From the NCBI GenBank assembly GCA_025765615.1, contig JAIVFJ010000306.1, positions 1 to 64,000 of the forward strand: 64,000 nt of DNA, read 5' to 3'. Position numbers and translations under genes: made by a program. Source of the stretch: Zopfochytrium polystomum. Taxonomy: Eukaryota; Chytridiomycota; Chytridiomycetes; Chytridiales; Chytridiaceae. Positions 43,907 through 54,619 of the stretch are shown in pieces. Under the pieces are notes generated by a model. That model was given only the letters and a program-made list of their open reading frames with translations, searched no databases and was not told the DNA's origin. Each line of letters starts with the position of its first letter. Position 1 is the first letter of the stretch.

Positions 43907-46172
43907 TCATCCAAGGTACGGCGGCGGCGCCAGCGTCCCCGAATCCGCCTCGCCCGGCCCCTCCAATCGCCGCCCCCGCCGCCCCTGCGACCCGCGCGCG
44001 CACCCTCTCCACCGCCCTCATCACCTTTGCCCGCGTCCCCGCGGCCGCGACGCCCATCTCGCTCGCCAAGAACGCGCTGTCGACCGTCGACACCAGCACC
44101 CGCCCCGTCGACCTCGTGCCGCGCAAACAAGGCCGCCACCCCGGGCTCCACGCCCTCCGCCGCCAGCGCCGACGCGACCTCGCTCGCGGTCCAGTGCCGC
44201 GGGTCGGTTGTCGTCCGGGGTGGGTTTGGGTTTCCGCAGAACGGTCTCGTGGAGGACGCCGCCGCGGCGAGGGCTGCGGCGACGTCGGCGGCGCCGGTGA
44301 GCAGCTGCGACGACGAAGACGACGCGCCGGCGAGCCGCTTCTCGCCGTCTGACGCAGCCGCCACCGGCGCTTCCACCGCGTTCGGCCGCTTACGGAGCGT
44401 CCTCTCCCGCGGCAGCCGCCGCCGCGAGAGCCGCCGCGACGTCCGCGGCGCCGGTGAACATGGACATGCGGCCGCCGCCGCCGGGGGAGGGCGATGACGG
44501 CCGCGGCGGCGGCGGCGTGGCGGGGCTGCTGTTCGGCGAGTGCGGAATCGGCGAGTGAGCAGTCGCGGACGATCCCGTGGTCGAGCCGTGGCTGCTTTGG
44601 GTGAATTCTTGGACCTGTGCGGTGCGGCTGGTGGTGCGCCGCGGCGGCGTCGGTTCTGTCGGCGGCTGCGCGGGGCGCGTCGACGTCTGGTGTGGTGGCG
44701 GTGGCGGTCGCGCTCTGGGGCGCAAAACGAAGGATGGGTGGGACGAGCTGGCAGACTCACTCGTGGCGGTGGCGGGATGTGTGGTGAGATGGGCTGGTGA
44801 AGCGCTGGATGCATGGCAGGGGTGGTGGCGACGGTGTAGTCTTGCTGTGGGTATGCGCGCCCGGGATCCGCCATGGCCACGGCCTCCTGCTGGTAAAGCG
44901 CTAGCTGCGCGGGATCATACACAAGCGGAGCCCAACCGAGGGCTGCCATTTCAGGAGCAGAAAGCCTATGCGCTTGGCGTGAGGAGCCAACGTACCCAAC
45001 GTACCCGATCCCGTCTTGCAGCTGCGATCCGGCATTGTAACCGTATCCGCCGCCGGCAACCTCCCAGCCGCCCACATGATCAGGCGCTGACAGACGATGA
45101 GCTGGATTCCTTTGGTTGGAGGGAGCCTGATTGTCGAGGGACTCGGATGTTCCACTGTTCCATCCTTGCGGCGGTTGCACCTCGGAAACGTTTGGGTTCG
45201 AATGCCAATTCGAAACGGTGTTTGGCTGGGGCGATCCGGGCGTTGAGGGCCTTGCACTGCTTCCAGGTCTTCCTCCATTTGCTCCAGACGCCGGCGACAC
45301 GTACAGGCTCGACATGAGCTCCTTCTTCTCGGCCCGTCGCTGCTCTTTCCACTTTGGAGCAAGCACGAGGAAATAGACTGCCGCGAACGCAATGAGGAGA
45401 AACCCGATGCCGCCGGCGATACCGGCGATGGCAGCGGTGGAAATGGCCGACGAACTGGAGGACGACGAACCAGGACCAGGCGTGGGCCCCGTTCCTTCGT
45501 TTCCAGAGCCCGTGCCTGGACCGGTCGTTGTCGGAGAGGTTCCACCGCCGCCATCGCTTGATCCGGAAGTTCCACCAGAGCCGTTGCTGGAGCTTGCAGT
45601 GGTGGTAGACACAGAGGAATTGGGATCCGTGGTTGTGGAAGTCGCAGTGGAGCTAGCGGTGCTCGTCGTGGTGCTGGTGGAGGTGGTTGTTGATGATGAC
45701 GAAGTCGATGAAGTGGCTGGGGCTTCAACCAGACAAAATCAGCATGGACCGTGGGCAAACCAAAACAAAATCACTCACCGACAACGTACAAAGCGTACGA
45801 GTACCTCTCTCCCGTGGACGTCAAGGTCGCGTTAAACACGCCGCACTGGCTGGACGCAAAGTCGGACGCAGTGAACTCGGTCGCGACGGATCCGACGAGG
45901 GCGCTGCAGCTGCCGCACGACGACGCCGATGCCAGCGAAGCAACGGCAGCGGGGACGAAGCACACGCACATCATCTTTGCCTGCGGGGGGGTGCCCGCGG
46001 CGATGCCGACGGCGAGGGCGTAGTTGTAGTTGGAGGCCGAGTTCTCCTTGTAGGTGCAGAGCGCGGTGCACTCGGAAAGCGAGAGGACGGTCGAGAAGCC
46101 TGCGACGACGTTGACGGCCGAGACGGTGCCGAGCGTCGACGCGACGCAGCCCGAGTAGACTGTGGCCGCCAT
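43907..46172 (-). CDS. WSC-like/TM/SAM surface protein C, several frameshifts
   Basis: Exons 45779-46172 and 43907-45722 with the family phase-1 intron; about 736 residues. Starts MAATVYSGCVASTLG. Ectodomain pieces: SLSECTALC, MMCVCFVPAAVASL, SSCGSCSALVGS, DFASSQCGVFNATL. A Thr/Ser linker is followed by a membrane span (AGIAGGIGFLLIAFAAVYFL) and AEKKELMSSLYVS. The tail contains two AHRLSAP(D/E) motifs, VGGWEVAGGGYG, two FTGAADVAAALAAA-type elements (about 44405-44465 and 44265-44310) and a SAM-like domain (TASEVASALAAEGVEPGVAA, then TVDSAFLASEMGVAAAG). It ends DSGTLAPPPYLG. At least four one-base frame changes occur between about 44800 and 43960, one just after HEVDG. The conserved pieces on either side argue for sequence error or very recent decay. 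Confidence 0.7.
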
Positions 46173-46202
46173 GACGATGTGGCTGTGCTGTGCAACAAAG
46201 GG

Positions 46203-46253
<51 letters not shown>

Positions 46254-46269
46254 CGTGTGTGTGTGTGTC
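46203..46269. repeat. (TG)n microsatellite 31 nt upstream of WSC-SAM C
   Basis: About 33 TG units directly upstream of the gene C start codon, inside its likely 5' untranslated region or core promoter. A further (CA)n run lies at 46364-46408. Confidence 0.95.
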
Positions 46270-46366
46270 TGTGTTCTGTTTACAATAATTGTCGACACGC
46301 TTGTGTGTCTGCTTTGACTATTTCTCTAGCGGAACAAGCCGCAGTCCCATCAATACTCGGATACAC

Positions 46367-46401
<35 letters not shown>

Positions 46402-46548
46402 CACACACTTGCGGAGTTGTCGGCCACTCGCTGCGCACTGTTATTACATTTGTGTGCGTTTATTTATTTGAACACTTTACGTTTTTTGGACCGCCACTCA
46501 CTCAACGCACCCCATTAGCTCGACCTGCACCGGCGAAAAAGCCCGAAC

Positions 46549-49126
46549 CTACGCAAGGTACGGCGGCAACGTACCACTCGCGGCCGCCGCCCCATCGCCG
46601 CTGCGGATCCCGCTCACCGCCATCATCACCCTCGTGCGCACCCCGGCCGCCGCGACCCCCATCTCCCGCGCCAAGAACGCGCTGTCGACCGTCTGCAGGA
46701 CAGTCCCGTCGATCTCGTGCGCCGCAAACAGCTCCGCCACCCCCGCCTCCACCCCCCGCCGCCGCCAGCGCGCGCGCGACCTGTCGCGGGGTCCAGCCCA
46801 GCACGTCGCAGGGCGGATGGGGCAAAACAGCCGGCGGCGGCTGTGGAGGCGAAGTCGGCGCGGGCGCACCGCCCTTTGCGCCCTTTCGCTGGAGCGTCTC
46901 GTCGCCAGCCGCCGCCGCCGCAAGCGCTGCCGTGATATCGGCGACCCCAGAAAACAGTGAGGACCTATGCTGGTGGTGTTGCTGCTGCTGCTCCTGCAGC
47001 AGCATCAGCGTGCGCGCGTCGGAGGCTGTCGAAGGCGTGCGTACGAACGCCGATGGCGGCGGCAGCTCCGGCTGCCGCGTCCTCTCAGCGGCCGGGTCAG
47101 TCTGGTGTGTGTACACCATGAGAGCTGGCCGCGACGCGACGTCCAGGGGAAGCGGGCGCTTTTTGCGGAGCGTGTCGCCTGCGTCAGACGCGGCGGCGAG
47201 CGCCGCGGCAATGTCCGCGACACCGGAAAGAGCGTTGATTGCCGTTCCTCCGAGTCTTCATTGTCGGCGGCGGGACGAAGAGGGTCGCCCGCTACATTGT
47301 GTGGACGGACCGAGGCTGGAAGCGGTGGCGGATCGCCCGCGACAGATTGCGCACGTACGGACGCAGAAAGCACCGACGCGGGTGTCCCACCGCCGCCGCC
47401 GCCGTCGCTGTATACCGTGCTCTCGCGCTGGACGCCGACCCACCCCGGGTACGGCAGCACCAGCGGCAGACCCGCGCGCTGCTGCTGCGCGCCGTCGTGC
47501 GCACCGTCCTGCGCCACCAGGAACTCGGGGCTGTCGATGGGTGCCTGCATCTGGTAGTGCCCGTCGACTACCTGGATCTCGGTCGGCGGCGACAGAAGCG
47601 GCGGCCTCGCACCGAGATCCCGCCCGGCGGGACCAGTGGCGGACGGCGAGACACCGGTCGTCGTCGCCGTCGTCGCAGAAGACGCGGTCGATTGGCGGTT
47701 GGGCAGGGCTCCCTGATCCCCGCCGTACGCGACGTCGCCGGCCATGCGCCAGCCTCCAACCACAGCGTCGTACATAAGCATCGGCGGCGGCGGCTGCTGG
47801 CTGCCGACAGCATCCGCTCCCGCGTGCAGATACGACGGGTTCAGCTGTCCCTGCAACCTCGGCGCGATCGGCGACCACTCGTCGTCGCCACCACCGCCAG
47901 CACCCGCCGCTGCGCCGTCCGTCGCCGCCGCAGTCGGCCCCTCCCGGCCCCGCCGCCCATTCGGCGTAAACAGCGACGCCAGCAGCTCCCTCTTCTCTGC
48001 GCGCTCGCGACGCCCTCCGCCGCGGGACGATCACGAGCGCGTACACCGCGGCCGCGACGACGACGAACCCGCCGACGCCGCCCGCGATGGCGGCCAGCGT
48101 CGCCACCGTGAGGCCCAGGAACGGCCGCGCCGCGGGGGTTGGGTCCGCCTGGCCGGCGGGATCGGGGCTGGTGCCGTTGCTGGGCGGGGTGGTTGACGTT
48201 GTGGCCGTTGTGGAGGCGGCGGCCGAGTCGGGTGGTGCAGGGTTGGCAGCGTCGGTGCTGGTCGTCGTCGCGGCGGTTGGGCTTGCGGTCGTGGGCTGCG
48301 TCGAGGTTTCGGGAGGAGAGGGATATGTTGTCGTCCAAGTGGTGGTCGAAGTGGAGGTTTGAGTATTTCCGTCGGTTGACGTAGGTGGAGGGGGGCGGTT
48401 GCCAGGTCGAAGTCGGGGATGTGGACGACGTGGGCGAATTCGTCGATGATGAGGCACTGCTAGATGACCATGTTGATGACGTCGACTGAGACGAAGAGGA
48501 CGACGACGACTGAGAGGAGGACGATGATGTCTGTGAGGAGGAAGAGGACGAAGAAGACGACGACTCAGATGAAGAAGACGGCGGTTGGGATGTCGATGAG
48601 GACGAAGGCAGAAGCGAAGACGACGAGCTGGACGAAGATGATGGTGACTGTGAAGAGTGTGTCGATGGGCCTTCAAACAAGGAGGATGTCAGCCAATCTT
48701 TTGCACCAAGGATTGTCAAGAAGAAAGCGGGTACCGACCCACGCGATACACAGCGATAGAGTACGCATCTGTCGTCGACGCCAGCATCGAGTTCCCGCCG
48801 CCACACTGTTTGGATGAAAAATCCGCCACCGTAAAAGAGGCCGTATTCGATCCGAGCAGATTCGCACAGGAATCGCATGATCCCGTCGTTGTAGAGAGCG
48901 ACGCCAGCGCCGACGGCTTGATGCAGGCGCATACAATGATGCCGTTTGGAGGACAGCACCGGAGGCCGTAGGCCAGCCCGTAGACGTAGTTGGAGGGGGA
49001 GGAACCCGATGAAGATATGCAGGCAGTACCGCAGTCGTTGAAGGTGGTGACGATGGCGTGGTACGAGATCACGTCGGCGGAGAGCGCTGCAGTCGCACAG
49101 CCTACGTAGTAGGTGGCCAAGTCCAT
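46549..49126 (-). CDS. WSC-like/TM/SAM surface protein D, frameshifted
   Basis: Exons 48739-49126 and 46549-48670 (phase-1 intron, donor GTCGGT); about 836 residues, the longest paralogue. Starts MDLATYYVGCATAALS. Ectodomain: FNDCGTACISS, YGLAYGLRCCPPNGIIVCAC, SCDSCANLLGS, DFSSKQCGGGNSM. A long Ser-rich linker leads to the span TVATLAAIAGGVGGFVVVAA and a basic RRREL-type juxtamembrane stretch. The tail has VGGWRMAGDVAYGG, ALSGVADIAAALAAASDAGD and SLFSGVADITAALAAAAAGD (each followed by TL(R/Q)(K/R)K), then a SAM-like domain (TPRQVARALAAAG, then VAELFAAHEIDGTVLQTVDS) and SGTLPPYLA. Frame changes occur near 48380, near 47960, near 47235 and in the G-rich run near 46760. Motif order is preserved across all of them. 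Confidence 0.7.
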
Positions 49127-49574
49127 TTTTTTTTTGAGGGGGTGGTGGTGGTGGCTGTGGCCCTGTGATTGTTTGTGGGGTTGAGCGGAGTTTCAAAATT
49201 GTCTGTGAAGAGCACAAAAACACGCGATTGGATGCGATACACGTAGACACGCGAAGAGGCTTTGCAGCTCGTGGCACGCCATTTGCCAACCGCGACAAAG
49301 TTTAGAGTGCAGGTATGGGGTACGCTGGTCTTTCATATTTTGAGCGTTTTGCTGGCGCGCCTTCAAAAGTAAGCAAACCAAGAGAAAGGAGATGAAGCGT
49401 GGGGCACAAACCACAAGCAGCTGTGAGTAAACACATGACGGAGTAATAGTAAGTTGTATGTTGAGCTAGGCAAAATTACTTCACTAGAGTGCACACTAAA
49501 GCCAAAGAAAGGGAAAATAATCAAAGGACCAAATACCATCTGCGGGGTTCATCTCAAGCCCGCTTGGTGCACAT
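49127..49574. other. intergenic between WSC-SAM D and E
   Basis: Short poly-T and a (GGT)n run directly upstream of gene D. No gene recognised. Confidence 0.6.
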
Positions 49575-51598
49575 TTAGGAACTCGACTCCAAATACGGCG
49601 GCGGCGACAAAGTCCCAGCCTCGACACCGCCGGCCCCGTCATGATCAAGGGCCCGCGGGTCCTCGGGCTCGCCCCTGATCCTCCGCACGGCCATCATCAC
49701 CCGCGTCCGCACACCCGCCGCCGAAAAGCCGAGCTCGCCCGCCAAGTACGCGCTGTCCACGGTCTGCAGCACGACGCCGTCGATCTCGTTCCGCACAAAC
49801 ACGTCGACGACGGCGCGCGGCAGCCCTTCCTCGGCGAGCGCGGCGGCGACCTCATGTATGGTCCAGGCGTGGACGTCGCGCGACGGCTTGCCGGTCTTTT
49901 TCGCGTCGGCGGCCGCCGCAGCCGAGAGCGCCGAGGTGATTTCGCTGACGCCGGAGAAGAGCGTGGGGCGAGCCGGGGCCGGGAACAGCGCGGGGTTGCT
50001 GGTGGAGTTGGAGACGGCGGCCGTTGCGCTGGGGTTCGACTTTTCCGAGAGCGGCAAGGGGGTTTTGCGATCGAGCGTCTCGCCGGCGGCCGAGGCGGCC
50101 GAGAGTGCCGCCGTGACGTCGGACGCGCCGGTGAAAATGGAGCTGCTGGTGACGGAGTTGTTGTGGGGGAGCGAAGAGGTGGGTGCGGAGCTCGACACTG
50201 GGGACGGGGACGCTGGGAGGTGAGCGCCGGGTCCGGAATAGCGGCTGGTCGTTCGCGCGGGCGCAAACGGCTGTGGCGTGCTTGCTTCGGAGATCCAGCT
50301 CGAGTTCGAGTCGTCGGAGGCGTTGGTCATAAAACCTGCTTCGCCGGCCAAGCGCTCCAAGCTCGGCTGCACTGGCGCAAGCGGTGGATAGAATGGCTGG
50401 ACGCCTGGTGGGAGAGGAGCCGGCCAGCTTGATAGATCTGGTGTTGAAAGTCGCTGGCTGTGGTTTGGGTTTGGGATTGGCTCGACGGGGCTGTATGGAG
50501 CCGAAAGTCCGGCTGGCGAGGACCATCGATTGGTGTTGTCGCCTGAATGAAGCGGCACGGGTGTTCCGGCACTCGAAGGGCCGCCAATTGGCCTGGCTGG
50601 CGTCGATCCAGCCGGCCCTGGCCCTGGTCCACCTCCGCCACCGGAGCCCGAAGCGAGAAAGACCGAAGACATGAGCTCCTTTTTCTCCGCCTCCCTCTGG
50701 TTCCTCCAGCGCGGAAGAAGCACCAGGAAGAAAACGACCGCAACGGCAATGAGAACGACACCGATGCCCGCGGCGATGCCAGCGACGGCGCCGGTGGATA
50801 TGCCCGACGATCCAGAGGATCCAGGATCTGACGCGGGGAGCGTCGACGGGGCTCCGTCGCTGCCTTGGCTTGTTTGGCCGCCCGAGGTGGCGGAGCTGGC
50901 CCCTGGTGGTGTGGATCTTGAAGACGACGGATTTGTATCGGTCGTCGACCCTGAGCTGGCGGACGATCCAGGCGAAGCGGTGGTGGAGGTCGTAGACTGC
51001 TGGGGATCGGTTGTGGGGGGAGTCGATGAGGTCGCGGGGGGATTGGAGGTGGAGGTGGTTGGCTGTGAAGTAGTGGCCGTTGTTGGATCTGCGAGCAATG
51101 TAAAAGCAAAGTAGGTGATGAATGGATGGATGGATGGATGGATACGATGAGTGGATGGACCGACGGAACACAACACCAAACGCAACACATTTTACCGAAG
51201 ACCTTGTAGACGGCAAACGAGTACGGGGTGTCGGTGGCGGAGAGCTGCCCGTTACCGCCGCCGCACAGGCTGGAGTCAAAGTCGGAGGGGGTGTAGTTGA
51301 CCAGCGAGGTGTTGCCGCGCAGGGTCGCGCACGAGTCGCAGGTAGCGCCGGCGGTGGGGACGGAGGCGAGGGCGGCGGGCTTGATGCAGATGCAGAAGAT
51401 GTTTGCGTTGGGCGCGCAGCAGCGCAGGGCGTAGCCGTAGCCGTAGACGAAGAGCGAGTGCGACGCGCCCGAGGTCGCGCTGCAGGCGGCGAGGCAGGTG
51501 TCGGCGGTGGCGACCGTCTTGTAGTACGACACGTAGTCGGCCGACAGCGCCGTCGACACGCAGCCGACATACGAAGTGACGGTGCCGGCGGCGGCCAT
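49575..51598 (-). CDS. WSC-like/TM/SAM surface protein E, intact
   Basis: 638 residues, exons 51196-51598 and 49575-51088; frame intact, so this is the best reference for the long-tail subgroup. Starts MAAAGTVTSYVGCVSTALS without a signal peptide. Ectodomain: ADTCLAACSA, YGYALRCCAPNANIFCICIK, TCDSCATLRGN, DFDSSLCGGGNGQL. A Pro/Thr/Ser linker precedes the span AVAGIAAGIGVVLIAVAVVF and REAEKKELMSSVFLASG. The disordered tail includes QRLSTPDLSSW and two related elements, IFTGASDVTAALSAASAAGE (about 50060-50140) and LFSGVSEITSALSAAAAADA (about 49885-49965). A SAM-like domain follows (VHAWTIHEVAAALAEEGLPR, FVRNEIDGVVLQTVDSAYLA, GVRTRVMMAVRRIRG), then AGTLSPPPYLESSS. Likely a single-span surface receptor with SAM-mediated assembly; ligand unknown. 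Confidence 0.88.
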
Positions 51599-51636
51599 AT
51601 TCGCTATTCTTCTTTGTGTTTTGTTTGTTTTAGAAG

Positions 51637-51665
51637 AAAAAAAAAAAAAAAAAAAAAAAAAAAAA
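51637..51665. repeat. poly-A tract 39 nt upstream of WSC-SAM E
   Basis: 29 consecutive A on the plus strand (T on the coding strand) immediately upstream of the gene E start. Confidence 0.95.
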
Positions 51666-53013
51666 CACAAGGGGAGGGGGCTCAGTTTTGCTGTTGTTTT
51701 GGGGAGCCGAGTTGCCTTTTTTGGTGTCCTCTTTATTGCAATTTTTGTCTCTTTCGCACGGCGCACCAGCGGAATCTTTTTTGAAGCAACCGCAAAGAAG
51801 AAAGAAGAAAGAAAATGCAGGGCGAGCCAGCGACAGCGGCGGTCGCCAGGCAAGATGGGCAGCTGAAAGGATCACCCCCGTTGGGTCGCAGACCGTAGAG
51901 TCATTTTGCAGTACGGTGCCTTGAGTCCCTCACAGCAATAAAATGCTGTTTATGTCTGGAGGGATACGACAACCTCGACTCACCCATCACCCGCTCGAAG
52001 TGACGGTGCTGGTGCTCGTGCTGCTTTGGGGCACGAGTAGGCCGAGAAGACGCGCCGAATGCAACGAGTCGCTCACACGAAGGAACCGATTTTCTTTTTT
52101 TTCTTCTTAAATTGGGGGAGGGAGGGTATTTCAGGTCGTATACTACTAGTCTGATTAGGAACGGGCCACTACCACATAGGTAAACAATAGACGATAGACA
52201 CGCTGAAAATGGCCAACCTTGAATGAAAACATCTGTTTTTGAGCCAAAAGTGTTCGTAACTTCGTCCCCGGACAGTTGGCAGTTCCAGTTTAATATCCAC
52301 AACTGTCAAAGGAATGAGAGGTCGTTGTGCTATGGTCATGAACAACAGACGAACCAGCATTGCAGGACGTTTGTCGCCTTCAACATGCACAAAAAACTTG
52401 TAGCTTGCATTTGCGCTAATGGCCTCCATGACCTCTTCAATGAAGAATCCATCAGTCGCTTGGCTCTTGTGCACTAAGGGACCTCTGCACGCTTCCCTCC
52501 CTTCCTCCCTCGATCGTTATCCTCTTATCGAAGCGGTTGAAGCGTGTGCGGGGCGAGCCTGCATGCCTGCCCTGCCCTGCCTGTGGAAAGTACGAGACCC
52601 CTGTTGGCAAATCTCCAAATTCATGCGCAGCGCTTACCGATGGTGAAGGCAGCAGTATATGCACGCAAGCAGCGGCTTGCAATCTTTCCACAGCGGCTGG
52701 ATAAGCTGCGAATGTTCAGGGGTGTTAAATAATTCTCGCTATGCTGGGGCGCGCCGCGAACATTCGTTCGTGGAATTCAAGAACTGATTGTACGATCCCC
52801 GACAGGCAGACAGACAGACAAGAAGACAGACCAACAGACAGACAGGCCACAAGCGGCAGACAGACAAAGCCACTCCACACTGGGAAAAGAATAGTCCACG
52901 AACGAAGGAAAATCTATCCCGTCAGCGATTAGTTGCGCGCGATTTGCGACGCGCGTGGAAGGGGTTAGCGCGAAGGCGAGATAGCTAAGAGAGACAGACA
53001 GAGAGAGAGAGAG

Positions 53014-53045
<32 letters not shown>

Positions 53046-54619
53046 AGAGGAGAGAACGATGCGAAGAAGAAAAAAATCATGCTCCCCATGTCCGACACAT
53101 ACCCCTTCCCAGACCCGCGCATACCCCCGCATACCTTGGCGACCCCACCCCCCCTTCCCCTTCCCAGCCCGCCTTTGCCTCACCAAGACAACCCACTCGC
53201 AGCGCTTGCAGACTTCACCACCCGTCATATTCGATAACGCGCTCTCACGGAAGTACCACCTTGCAGAGTCGGTCCCCCATCCTGACCCGCGAAACACTAA
53301 GTCCCCAACCCCCTTCGCTTCTTGCCCAAGTCCTCCCCAGTTCCCTACCCTGCGACGCACCTCACTCGTTTCCCAATTATCTTTGTTCGCGCACTGATGA
53401 TAATTTCTCCACAACGTTTACAGCCGAACGAGAAGTTTTTCGTCGAATGCGAGTCTCCCGGCATGAGCAAAGTTTTCCTATACCCTACCCCATCTCCCCG
53501 GCCTTTCCCCTCTGCCCTCCCCAAAACAGGGACAATGCTTTTTTACTAGTCACGGCCAACCGCGCCAGAGTTGCAAGGGTGCACCCCCCATCGGTGCATG
53601 TCGCGTTCAACCGCTCACGGGAGAGGTTTCCACGGAACGCAAAACGAGAATCGCAGAAGGTAAAAAAAGTGAAAAGGTTGTAGCAGAGAGAGAACTGTTG
53701 CTGTATTTTCTCTTTCAAAGGTGTTTTGGGGGGGGCGCGCACGGATTTTGTGTTTCCAGTTTGACAAAGAGGAAAGGATGAGGTTCGAAACAAAAAGAAC
53801 ACGAACGGATTCGGGGGAAAGGAGTCGCGCATACGACGCGGAAGGGGAAAGGAGTGAGGAGGACAGAATGGCTGGATGGTGGAGGCGTGACTTTTGAAAA
53901 ACAAGAAAGTCCTCTCACGAATACACACAGGGGTGGGGGAGTTAGATATAAAAAATCACAAACGAGAAGGTAACAGGAAACGCAAGCGGCGGCGGGTTGA
54001 GGGGGGCGCATGTGTGAACCGGAAGCGGGGGTTGTGCGCAAAAGGAAGTCACTTTGTGCTTGTCAAAAGCAAAAAGCGAAAGGGTTGCCCACGGAGCGAG
54101 TACAAAGACAGCAAGAGGAAGAAGGGGGGCAAACAAATCGCCAGATGAGGGATATGCGGTACGAAAAGAGAGGCACACCAAAACGGTTGGGGAAACAGCA
54201 CCTTTCGAAACAAGGCCACATACTCTCCCCCCCCACACTTCCAAGGCAACCCGCAAAAGCAAAAAGCAGTTGAGGCGTTCCGTTGTAACAGGAAGAAGTT
54301 GCGCAAAAAAAAGAAAGGATTTCCGGGAGCCGTCGAGCCGAAAGCGACGGGTGGGAAGAAAAGAATGTGGGTAACAAGATTGCTTCGGAAACGCATTACC
54401 CATTCACGGGTAAAGAAGAAAAATATAAAGAGACAACCAGTCCTCGCCCGGTGAAAACCAGAAAGCATTAGAAAGGGGAGGAGGGGGATACCTCTCGCGC
54501 GAGGTGGGATGGACCCAAACAGTAAAAAAGAAACAAGAAACGCTTGTTAGCATTTTCGAGCGCGGGCAAAAGAATCCTCCTCCTCCCCATCTAACTCTCT
54601 CTCTTTTGCTCCAAGCACC
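51666..54619. other. 3-kb intergenic region with microsatellites, no gene
   Basis: Contains a GACA-rich microsatellite at 52802-52862 and a (GA)n array at 52990-53055. Purine-rich open frames on either strand in 53.0-54.5 kb have no protein-like features. Nothing else recognised. Confidence 0.6.

Noticed and set aside
53485..54468. Several overlapping frames on both strands in 53.5-54.5 kb
   Set aside because: Mutually overlapping low-complexity frames in AT/purine-skewed sequence without domain features.
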